A DNA stretch of 11,793 nucleotides. It comes from Frankiaceae bacterium (GTDB lineage: Bacteria > Actinomycetota > Actinomycetes > JAFAQI01). The stretch spans positions 1 to 11,793 of the forward strand of contig JAVEEE010000082.1 in the NCBI GenBank assembly GCA_030840615.1, in the 5' to 3' direction. Below, in pieces: positions 1-6,477 of this stretch. The position numbers and the translations under genes were made by a program. The notes below the pieces were generated by a model. That model was not told the DNA's origin. It ran no database searches and saw only the letters and a program-made list of their open reading frames with translations. Within the stretch, counting starts at the first letter, position 1; each line of letters starts with the position of its first letter.

Positions 1-98
1 AGCGCAGCTGAGCCCTGGGGCCGGCCCGCGCGCCCGACCCACCGAGAAGTGGGCGTCGCCTACGATCGGGACATCCGCATCGCGCGACGAGGAGCTCT
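1..98. other. Upstream leader of disA, no gene resolved
   Basis: This stretch precedes disA. One forward frame stops at TGA 9-11, so it could hold the last codons of an upstream gene. radA commonly precedes disA in actinobacteria, but two visible codons cannot show that. The sequence has a perfect 10-bp palindrome GGGCCGGCCC (18-27), a 5-bp inverted repeat CCCAC/GTGGG (38-42 and 49-53, 6-nt loop), and a TACGAT hexamer at 61-66 that fits the actinobacterial TANNNT -10 pattern but has no recognisable -35 partner. A GAGGAG Shine-Dalgarno sequence lies at 89-94. Confidence 0.4.
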
Positions 99-1190
99 GT
101 GTCCCCCAGCGACAAACCCGAGGGCGACCTGCTCCGCGCAACACTCGCGGCGGTCGCGCCCGGCACTGCGCTGCGCGACGGGCTGGAGCGGATCCTGCGC
201 GGCAACACCGGTGGTCTCGTCGTGCTCGGCCACGACAAGACGGTGGAGTCGTTGTGCACCGGCGGGTTCCCGCTCGATGTCGAGTTCTCCGCGACTCGGC
301 TGCGCGAGCTGGCGAAGATGGACGGCGCGATCGTGCTCGACGACACCTACACCCGCATCGTCTGGGCTGCGACGCATCTCGTGCCCGACCCGTCGATCCC
401 GACCGAGGAGTTCGGCACCCGACACCGCACCGCGGAGCGCGTCGCGAAGCAGACGGGTTACCCGATCATCAGCGTCAGCCAGTCGATGCGGATCATCGCG
501 CTCTACGTCGACGGGCGCCGCTACGTGCTCGACGACTCGGCGGCGATTTTGTCCCGGGCCAACCAGGCGCTCGCCACCCTGGAGCGCTACAAGCTGCGGC
601 TCGACGAGGTCAGCGGCACGCTGTCCGCGCTCGAGATCGAGGACCTCGTCACGGTCCGGGACGCAGTGGCGGTCAGCCAGCGCCTCGAGATGGTGCGCCG
701 GATCGCGTCGGAGATCGAGGGTTACGTCGTCGAGCTGGGTGCCGATGGACGGTTGCTGTCGCTCCAGCTCGACGAGCTCATGGGCGGCGTCGAGCAGGAG
801 CGCGAGCTGATCGTCCGGGACTACATGCCACCGCCGCACGGCCGGCGTGCCCGCAAGGTCGACGATGTCCTGGCCGAGCTCGACGTCCTGTCCGCGGCGG
901 ACCTGCTCGACTTTGCCGCTATCGCCCGGGTCTGCGGGTTCGGGACGTCGGTCGACGTCCTCGACGCGGCTGTCTCCCCACGTGGGCACCGGCTGCTCGC
1001 GCGGGTCCCACGGCTCCCCGGGCCCGTCATCGAGCGGCTCGTCGATCACTTCGGCTCGTTGCAGAAGCTCCTCGCGGCAGGCATCGACGATCTGCAGGCG
1101 GTCGAGGGCGTCGGTGAGACCCGTGCGCGTTCGGTCCGCGAAGGTCTGTCCCGGCTGGCCGAGTCGTCGATTCTCGAACGCTACGTCTGA
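99..1190 (+). CDS. disA: DNA integrity scanning diadenylate cyclase DisA
   Basis: DisA condenses two ATP molecules into the second messenger c-di-AMP. The family is an octamer that scans DNA and stops cyclase activity at branched recombination intermediates. The protein is 363 aa, the usual family length. The N-terminal DAC domain (about residues 10-150) shows both signature motifs: DGA at 75-77 (in KMDGAIVLDD) and RHR at 108-110 (in TRHRTAER). The helical linker spans about 150-290. The C-terminal helix-hairpin-helix DNA-binding region (about 300-355) is recognisable by VPRLPGPVIERLVDHFGS and VEGVGETRARSVREGL. The start is GTG 99, chosen because GAGGAG lies 4 nt upstream and the protein then begins like known DisA proteins. 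The gene is followed by a 63-nt gap and then sthA on the same strand; cotranscription is possible but not shown. Confidence 0.96.
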   Translation: MSPSDKPEGDLLRATLAAVAPGTALRDGLERILRGNTGGLVVLGHDKTVESLCTGGFPLDVEFSATRLRELAKMDGAIVLDDTYTRIVWAATHLVPDPSIPTEEFGTRHRTAERVAKQTGYPIISVSQSMRIIALYVDGRRYVLDDSAAILSRANQALATLERYKLRLDEVSGTLSALEIEDLVTVRDAVAVSQRLEMVRRIASEIEGYVVELGADGRLLSLQLDELMGGVEQERELIVRDYMPPPHGRRARKVDDVLAELDVLSAADLLDFAAIARVCGFGTSVDVLDAAVSPRGHRLLARVPRLPGPVIERLVDHFGSLQKLLAAGIDDLQAVEGVGETRARSVREGLSRLAESSILERYV

Positions 1191-1253
1191 GCCATCCCAA
1201 ACAGTCCGATCGGGCTCTTGCGCTGACTGGCTCGCCCTGCTCAGGCTGTCGAG

Positions 1254-2669
1254 GTGGACAGCAACTTCGACTTCGTCGTAATCGGCTCGGGACCCGCCGG
1301 AGAGAAGGCCGCGGCTCTCGCGGCCTACCACGGCAAGAGCGTCGCCGTCATCGAGCGAGCACCGCGTCCGGGCGGCACGATGATCGACGGCGTCGCCAGC
1401 ACCAAGACCATGCGTGAAGCGGCGATCTACCTCACGAGCTTTCGCCAGCGACAGGTCTATGGCACCGGCTTGCGCATCGAGCCGGAGCTGGCGGTGCAAG
1501 GGGTGCGGGATCGCACAGCGCGGGTGGAGTCGCTCCTCGCCCGTGCCGTCGCGAGCAACCTCGCCCACCACGGCATCGAGTTGATCCACGGGACCGCACG
1601 TCTCGCCGGTCCCGGCCGGGTGGAGGTTCAGCCACCTGGTGGAGGCGCGGCTCGCGTCGTGACGGCTCCGGTGGTGCTGTTGGCAACCGGCTCGCGGCCG
1701 TTCCATCCGCCCGGCGTGCCATTCGAGCACCGCGACGTCCTCGACTCCGACAGTGCCCGGCAGATCGACCGACCGCTGCGCAGCGTTGTGGTGATCGGCG
1801 GCGGCGCCGTCGCGTGCGAGTTCGCGTCGATCTTCTGCGCGCTCGGTTGTGAGGTCACGCTGATAGAGAACGGTCCGCAGCTACTTCCTTTCGTGGACGG
1901 GCAGATCGCCCAGGCGCTGGCGGCGGAGTTCCGCGACATGGGGATGCAGGTGCTGCTGGACACCGGCCGGGCTCGGGTCACCGCGGACGACGACGGTCCG
2001 GTCGTCACGCTGCCGGAGGGCCCGGTGCTGTATCCCACCAAGGTCGTCCTCGCGGTCGGCCGGACCGGCAACACCGAGTCGCTCGGGCTCGAGGAGATCG
2101 GGGTCGCCGTCGACGGGCGCGGGCACGTCGTCGTCGACGACCGCCACGCGACGACGGTCCCGGGAATCTGGGCGGCGGGTGACGTGACGGGTCCGCCGGC
2201 GCTTGCGTCGGTGGCGATGGCCCAAGGCCGGATCGCTGCCCGCCATGCCCTCGGGATCCCCCTGCTCGACACGGTCGACCAGGTAGCACCGCTCGGCGTC
2301 TACTCGATTCCCGAGGTTGCGATGGTGGGTCTCACCGAGGACGCTGCCCGCGCCAACGGAGAAGACGTGGAGGTCGGGCAAGCACGCCTGTCCCGCAATG
2401 CGCGAACGGCCATCACGGGCGATCCGCACGGGCTCGTGAAGCTGGTCTTCCGGCGCGGCGACCGTCGACTGCTCGGAGCGCACATCCTCGGTGGGAGTGC
2501 GAGCGAGCTCATCCACCAGGCGCAAGCAGTCATGCTGTTCGGCGGCACCATCGACTTCTTCATCAACGCGACCTTCAACTCGCCTACAGCGAGCGAAGCA
2601 TTCAAGTACGCCGCCTACGACGGCCTGTCCCGGCTGGAGAACCGGCCGACCCTGACCACCAACGTCTGA
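1254..2669 (+). CDS. sthA: Si-specific NAD(P)(+) transhydrogenase, SthA type
   Basis: A soluble flavoprotein that would move reducing equivalents between NADPH and NAD+. At 471 aa it has the size of this family and the class I pyridine nucleotide-disulfide oxidoreductase layout. The FAD-binding fold has GSGPAG at 11-16 and ATGSRP at 145-150; the NAD-binding fold has GGGAVA at 182-187 with an acidic residue after the second strand (LIEN, 203-206); the second FAD contact is AAGDV at 307-311; the dimerisation domain runs from about 345. Two points separate it from dihydrolipoamide dehydrogenase: there is no CxxxxC redox pair (the loop reads GGTMIDGVASTKTMREA, 40-56), and the usual catalytic HPT-type His is replaced (FNSPTASEAF, 441-450), as in SthA proteins. 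GTG 1254 is the only standard start between an in-frame stop at 1224-1226 and the FAD motif; its Shine-Dalgarno is weak. It converges on cheW with 12 nt between stops. An alternative is a related flavin reductase of unknown substrate. Confidence 0.85.
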   Translation: MDSNFDFVVIGSGPAGEKAAALAAYHGKSVAVIERAPRPGGTMIDGVASTKTMREAAIYLTSFRQRQVYGTGLRIEPELAVQGVRDRTARVESLLARAVASNLAHHGIELIHGTARLAGPGRVEVQPPGGGAARVVTAPVVLLATGSRPFHPPGVPFEHRDVLDSDSARQIDRPLRSVVVIGGGAVACEFASIFCALGCEVTLIENGPQLLPFVDGQIAQALAAEFRDMGMQVLLDTGRARVTADDDGPVVTLPEGPVLYPTKVVLAVGRTGNTESLGLEEIGVAVDGRGHVVVDDRHATTVPGIWAAGDVTGPPALASVAMAQGRIAARHALGIPLLDTVDQVAPLGVYSIPEVAMVGLTEDAARANGEDVEVGQARLSRNARTAITGDPHGLVKLVFRRGDRRLLGAHILGGSASELIHQAQAVMLFGGTIDFFINATFNSPTASEAFKYAAYDGLSRLENRPTLTTNV

Positions 2670-2681
2670 GGACCGGCGCAG

Positions 2682-3134
2682 CTAGGCCTGGATCGTGTCG
2701 GCGGTGAGCGCGCCTTCCCAGCCGGTCGCGGTCGCGCCGAGCAGCAGGTGCAGGTCGACCAGCAGCACGGGTGTGCCCCGATGGCGGCGGACGCCCACGA
2801 CGTAGGGCGGCAGCGACTTCGGCGCGGCTTCGGCCTCGGGCAGCTCGTCGGGCGGCAGCACGGCGACCACCTGGTCGACTGCGATGCCGACCGTGTCATC
2901 AGCGAGATCCATCACGAGCACGTCACCGCGCTCGAAGGCCGCATCGTCCTGGCCGGAGCCGCGGACATCGAGCACCGGCAGCGGCGCCCCGCGCAACATG
3001 ACGACGCCGGCGAGCGGCGGACGGGTGCCGGGCAAGCGCTCGACGCCGTCGAGCCGGACGATCTCGCGAACCTCGTCGAGCGGTGTCGCGAAGGTGCGCT
3101 CCGCGAGGCGGAACAAGACGTAGCCGGTGGTCAT
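2682..3134 (-). CDS. cheW: Chemotaxis scaffold protein CheW
   Basis: CheW links chemoreceptors to the kinase CheA in the signalling array at the inner face of the membrane. The product is a single CheW domain of 150 aa, near the usual length. The double beta-barrel pattern is clear: YVLFRLAERTFATPLDEVREI at the start, the receptor/kinase-contact segment LRGAPLPVLDVR (47-58), a second-barrel strand GIAVDQVVAVL (83-93), and a last segment GTPVLLVDLHLLL (120-132). The ATG overlaps the TGA of cheR by 4 nt (3131-3134), and a GAGAGG ribosome site lies inside the end of cheR (complement of 3140-3145) with a 5-nt spacer, so translation is probably coupled. It is the last gene of cheB-cheR-cheW. The first residues and the PVLDV motif make the assignment safe; a CheV or CheA fusion is excluded by length. 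Confidence 0.93.
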   Translation of the reverse strand: MTTGYVLFRLAERTFATPLDEVREIVRLDGVERLPGTRPPLAGVVMLRGAPLPVLDVRGSGQDDAAFERGDVLVMDLADDTVGIAVDQVVAVLPPDELPEAEAAPKSLPPYVVGVRRHRGTPVLLVDLHLLLGATATGWEGALTADTIQA

Positions 3135-4552
3135 CGGTGCCTCTCCCCGCGCACGTTTTCATCCCCGCGCACGGTGCCCTCGGCGCGCAGCGCGAGCTCG
3201 TGACACAACGCCGAGAGCTCGGCTACCGAACGGCCACCGAGCTCAGGCGCGACCGCATCGAACGGTCGGTGTCCCAGCGTGCTGGCTGCAGCCCGGTAGG
3301 AACGCGCAGCTGCCAGGTGCTCGCCCTGCCGTTCCAGACAACCGCCGAGCAGGAAGTGCGCGAACCCGTCCTCGGGGTCGAGGTAGACCGCCTTGCGCAG
3401 TACGACGAGGGCCTCACCGTCGCGACCCAGGTTGCCGAGAGCCAGGCCATGCAGATAGTGCGCCTCGCTTCGCAGCGGCGTAGCGGTCACGATCTCTGCT
3501 GCGAGATCGGCGGCTTCGGCGTACTTGCCTTGCGCGACCGCGGTGCGCACGGCCAGCATCGGCCGGACGGGCGGGGACGGCGTCGCTGAATCCGCCATGA
3601 CGTCGTCGACGACGTCGCGACGGTTGATGGGTCCACGCCGGCGGTCGGCGCGAGTCGGCCGCAGCTCGTCCTCGGTGCGACGGTCCGGGAGCACGGCGCG
3701 ACGTTCGGACGCAGGCTCACCGCGGCGATAGACGAACGCGTCGCCGAGTGGCACGAGGCTGAAGTCGTCGCTGATCTGCCACAGCGTCTCGGCGTGACCG
3801 AGGAACAGGTAGCCGCCGTCGCGCAGGCACCCGTGCAACCGCTGCATCAGCCGCTTGGTGGTCGTGCGGTCGAAATAGATCGTGACATTGCGGCACAGCA
3901 CGAGGTCGAGCTCGCCGGCCTCGAACGGCGGTGCGTCGGTGACGAGGTTGTGGTGGCGAAACTCCACCAGCTCGCGCACCTCGTCACGGACCACATAGCC
4001 GCCGCGATCGGTATCGAGGTAGAAGAACCGTTGCTGGTCGAGTGGTTCGGTCATGACGAATGCACGCTCGGCATAGCGGGCTGCTTCGGCAGCACCCAGT
4101 GCGCGGGTCGAGATGTCGGTTGCGATGATGCGGATGTCCCAGCCGGAGCTCACCGGCAGCAGCTCACGCAGCAGCATCGCGATCGTGTAGGGCTCCTCGC
4201 CGGTCGAGCATCCGGCGCTCCAGATCCGCAGCCGCTTCGTGCCGGCAGCCTGTCGCAGCAGCTCCGGGAGCACGTGCTTGCGCAACGCGCGAATCTGCGG
4301 CGGGTTCCGGAAGAAGTGCGTCTCAGGGATCGTGACCTCGTCGAGCAGCGCCTGACGTTCCGCGTCACCGGCGGGTCCGGTCAGCAAGGCCAGATAGGCG
4401 CCGACATCGGTGCAGCCGCTGGCGCGCATGCGTTCGTTCACGCAGAACGCCAGGGCCTCGCGTCGCGACAGGTCGAAGGCAAGCCCGGCAGTGTCGCGCA
4501 GAAGCTGAGCGAACGCCGCGAACTCGGCATCGGAGAGCGGCAGCCGGTTCAC
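3131..4552 (-). CDS. cheR: Chemoreceptor methyltransferase CheR fused to a TPR domain
   Basis: CheR transfers methyl groups from S-adenosylmethionine to receptor glutamates during adaptation. The 473-aa protein has an N-terminal helical domain (about 5-75), the ETHFFRN motif at 77-83, the SAM site WSAGCSTGEEPYTIAM at 111-126, the acidic ATDIS strand end at 144-148, and the CheR hallmark CRNVTIYF at 220-227. The methyltransferase ends near residue 278. A basic, Arg/Asp-rich linker (about 279-330) leads to a C-terminal region (about 330-430) with TPR-like helices, seen in EAHYLHGLALGNLGRDGEAL and EDGFAHFLLGGCLERQGEHL, both with the alternating small/aromatic TPR spacing. E. coli CheR is under 300 aa, so the TPR tail is an addition; CheR-TPR fusions are known, for example WspC. 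The start is GTG 4552, overlapping the cheB stop as GTGA, with GAGG 7 nt upstream. The beta-subdomain around 175-200 is 2-3 residues shorter than E. coli CheR, so receptor pentapeptide tethering may not apply (inference). Confidence 0.94.
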   Translation of the reverse strand: MNRLPLSDAEFAAFAQLLRDTAGLAFDLSRREALAFCVNERMRASGCTDVGAYLALLTGPAGDAERQALLDEVTIPETHFFRNPPQIRALRKHVLPELLRQAAGTKRLRIWSAGCSTGEEPYTIAMLLRELLPVSSGWDIRIIATDISTRALGAAEAARYAERAFVMTEPLDQQRFFYLDTDRGGYVVRDEVRELVEFRHHNLVTDAPPFEAGELDLVLCRNVTIYFDRTTTKRLMQRLHGCLRDGGYLFLGHAETLWQISDDFSLVPLGDAFVYRRGEPASERRAVLPDRRTEDELRPTRADRRRGPINRRDVVDDVMADSATPSPPVRPMLAVRTAVAQGKYAEAADLAAEIVTATPLRSEAHYLHGLALGNLGRDGEALVVLRKAVYLDPEDGFAHFLLGGCLERQGEHLAAARSYRAAASTLGHRPFDAVAPELGGRSVAELSALCHELALRAEGTVRGDENVRGERHR

Positions 4553-5721
4553 GTCGACACCTCGATCACCGGAGCCGCGGTGAGCTGCCGGAGCGCCGGC
4601 CCGACCTCAGACAGCGGAAGCTCGAGATCAGCAGCACCGAGAGCCATCGCCGCAGCCGGCATGCCGTAGACCGCCGACGTCTCCTCGTCCTGGGCGATGG
4701 TGAACGAACCCCGGTCGCGCATCTTCTTGAGACCGAGGGCGCCGTCGCGGCCCATGCCGGTGAGCAAGACCCCGACCGCGGCCGCGCCCATACACTCCGC
4801 GACCGACGTGAGTGTCGCGTCGATGCCCGGCACGTGGTACTGCGTCTTCGGTGGCTCGTGGGTCGTCACCCGCAGCTGGTCGTGCACGATGAGGTTGAGT
4901 CCGCTCGGCGCCACGGTGACGGTGCCGGCCACGAGGCGACGACCGTTCGCGCCCACCGCAACGGGCAGCGCACACAGAGTGTCGAGCCACGCGGCCAGGC
5001 CTTCGATGAACCCGTCGGCCATGTGCTGTACGACGACGACAGCGGCCTCGAGGTCGGCCGGCAACTCGGCAAGCACCATCGACAACGCGTGCGGCCCACC
5101 GGTGGACGCCCCGATGGCGATGAGCCGGACGTCACGGCGACCGAGACCGTCGAGAGCCTTCGTCGCGGGTGCGCGATGGGTCGCGGGCTCCGCGTCGGCG
5201 CGACGCGCCGGGCCACCGAGCCGACGGGTCGACATGGTGGCCGCAGGCCCGCCGAGGCGGCCACGCGGATGGGTGATGACCTTGACCCGGCCGGCCACCC
5301 GGATGCGCCGGCGGAGCGACTCGGCGAACTCGTCGAGGCGGCCGGCGTCCCCCGGCTTCTCCATGACGTCGACGGCGCCGGCCGCAAGGGCCGCAGCGGC
5401 ATTGTCGCGGTCGTCGCCGTCGACGAAGGACGAGTAGACGAGGATCGGCGTCGGCCGGGTCGCCATGATCCGCTCGATCGCCTCGATGCCGTTCATCACG
5501 GGCAGGTGGAGATCCATCAGGACGGCGTTCGGGCGCAGCCGGTCGACCATGGCGATGGCGTCCCGGCCATTGCGGGCCTCACCCACGACAGTGAGGTTCG
5601 CGTCGGCTTCGATGGCCGCCCGCGCGAAGCGGCGCTGCACGGCCGAGTCGTCCACGATGACAACGGTCAGCGGCTGCCCGCCACCCGATCCCGCAGGCGC
5701 GGGCGGTGGGGACACGGTCAC
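4549..5721 (-). CDS. cheB: Chemotaxis response regulator and methylesterase/deamidase CheB
   Basis: CheB removes methyl groups from receptor glutamates (and deamidates glutamines) when phosphorylated by CheA. The 390-aa protein has a receiver domain (about 18-140) with the acidic pair D24/D25 in IVDDSAV, the phospho-acceptor D70 in MDLHLPVMNG, S97/S98 and the conserved K122 in EKPGD. An Arg/Pro/Ala-rich linker (about 150-195) is followed by the esterase domain (about 198-385) with the catalytic triad S206 (IGASTGGPHAL), H233 (VVQHMADGF) and D326 (TGMGRDGALGLKKM). All key residues are present. The start is GTG 5721; GAGG (complement of 5731-5734) lies 9 nt upstream. It is the first gene of cheB-cheR-cheW, 123 nt downstream of the membrane protein gene. 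No CheA to phosphorylate it is encoded in the window. Confidence 0.96.
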   Translation of the reverse strand: MTVSPPPAPAGSGGGQPLTVVIVDDSAVQRRFARAAIEADANLTVVGEARNGRDAIAMVDRLRPNAVLMDLHLPVMNGIEAIERIMATRPTPILVYSSFVDGDDRDNAAAALAAGAVDVMEKPGDAGRLDEFAESLRRRIRVAGRVKVITHPRGRLGGPAATMSTRRLGGPARRADAEPATHRAPATKALDGLGRRDVRLIAIGASTGGPHALSMVLAELPADLEAAVVVVQHMADGFIEGLAAWLDTLCALPVAVGANGRRLVAGTVTVAPSGLNLIVHDQLRVTTHEPPKTQYHVPGIDATLTSVAECMGAAAVGVLLTGMGRDGALGLKKMRDRGSFTIAQDEETSAVYGMPAAAMALGAADLELPLSEVGPALRQLTAAPVIEVST

Positions 5722-5780
5722 GTTTGTCCACCTCGTGGGCAGTCGGCTGGGCAGGGCGCTGCTCGGGCCTGTCAGACCCT

Positions 5781-5817
5781 TCTCAAGGTGTCGTCGGGAA
5801 CCGGCGGTGGCTTGAGA
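5781..5817. repeat. Inverted repeat TCTCAAG/CTTGAGA upstream of cheB
   Basis: A perfect 7-bp inverted repeat, TCTCAAG (5781-5787) and CTTGAGA (5811-5817), with a 23-nt centre, lies in the 123-nt gap between the membrane protein gene and cheB. It sits about 60-95 nt upstream of the cheB start. It could be an operator or part of an RNA hairpin; the centre is GC-rich and there is no T-run after it, so an intrinsic terminator is not indicated. On the minus strand CAAG is followed after 15 nt by GACGACAC, which resembles a sigma-28 promoter only weakly. Confidence 0.35.
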
Positions 5818-5844
5818 GCCGAGAGCGCGGCCGATCCGGTCCTT

Positions 5845-6441
5845 TCAGCTGGTCAGATGGAAGACCACCGTGGCGGCGCGGACCCCGTTGACCGTGACGT
5901 AGAGGCGGTAGGTGCCCGGCCCGGCGACCTGGGTGGGCGACGGGCAGCCGGCGGCCGAGCGGTGCCGGTCCCACACCAGGCCATAGGCGATCGTCTTGCC
6001 GGGTTTGAGCCGCTGATGCGCGACGACTCCTGACAGCGTGCAATCGGCGGACGACCACACCTGGTCCGCCCCGGAAAGGATCCGCCAGGTGCGGGCCCGC
6101 GGCGCGGTGACGAAGCGGCACGCGGCCGAGCCGGCGTTGCGGACGATTGCGGACAGATGCGGCAGGGCGCCCGCCGGATAGGTGGAGGCATCGGTCGACG
6201 CGTCGACGACGAGATCGGTCCGGGCGCAACGACTCACCGGCGAGGACGTGGGCGTCGTCGACAGGCCACCGGTCGGGGTGGGCTGGCTGCGTGGCGTCCC
6301 GCCCGAGCCACCCCCGCCTCCGCACGCCTGGGCGATGCCGACGATGACGACGGCCAGCAGCACGAGCAGTGCACCCCGGCGCAGCCAGTAGACCCGGGGA
6401 GGTTCCGGGCCGACAGGATGCAGCAACGCGTCGGGTTCCAC
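5845..6441 (-). CDS. Membrane-anchored or lipoprotein-like extracytoplasmic protein, function unknown
   Basis: I do not recognise a named function. The 198-aa protein has a short Pro-rich cytoplasmic start, positive charges R21/R22, then one hydrophobic segment (about 24-39) ending in IAQAC. C40 could be a lipobox cysteine, but Ala at -3 is not the usual Leu, so a simple membrane anchor is equally likely. A Gly/Ser/Pro/Thr-rich low-complexity linker (41-70) leads to an extracytoplasmic domain (about 71-198) rich in beta-strand patterns, with four cysteines (72, 108, 134, 166) that could form two disulfides, conserved-looking Trp residues (119, 129, 157) and a closing GPGTYRLYVTV strand. This resembles the immunoglobulin-like or BsuPI/DUF4232-type sandwiches of actinobacterial envelope proteins (inference). 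GTG 6441 is chosen because longer forms would run into mutY on the other strand. No Shine-Dalgarno is visible. It may correspond by position to M. tuberculosis Rv3587c. Confidence 0.75.
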   Translation of the reverse strand: MEPDALLHPVGPEPPRVYWLRRGALLVLLAVVIVGIAQACGGGGGSGGTPRSQPTPTGGLSTTPTSSPVSRCARTDLVVDASTDASTYPAGALPHLSAIVRNAGSAACRFVTAPRARTWRILSGADQVWSSADCTLSGVVAHQRLKPGKTIAYGLVWDRHRSAAGCPSPTQVAGPGTYRLYVTVNGVRAATVVFHLTS

Positions 6442-6448
6442 GTCGGGG

Positions 6449-6454
6449 ATGCTA
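6449..6454 (-). promoter_or_regulatory. Candidate -10 element of a leaderless promoter
   Basis: On the minus strand TAGCAT (TANNNT pattern) is followed by 7 nt and then directly by the GTG start at 6441. Transcription would therefore begin at or next to the start codon. This agrees with the lack of a Shine-Dalgarno in front of this gene. No -35 element is recognisable. The whole divergent gap to mutY is only 36 nt. Confidence 0.4.
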
Positions 6455-6477
6455 GGTCGTGTGAGGATCGACGCGCG

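Noticed and set aside
1..60. C-terminal end of radA
   Set aside because: Only a TGA at 9-11 with two codons before it is visible; too little to identify a gene, although radA often precedes disA.
1202..1229. Inverted repeat CAGTC/GACTG with a CCGATCGG palindrome between disA and sthA
   Set aside because: Arms are only 5 bp with an 18-nt spacer and there is no T-run; not enough for a terminator or operator call.
60..1730. Long open frame on the minus strand across disA and the start of sthA
   Set aside because: It is antisense to two genes with clear family motifs, has an Arg/Asp/Leu composition typical of an antisense frame in GC-rich DNA, and shows no recognisable domain.
5788..5817. Sigma-28 promoter for cheB
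   Set aside because: CAAG-N15-GACGACAC has the right spacing, but only about half of the consensus bases match (GCCGATAA and TAAA expected); probability of chance is high.
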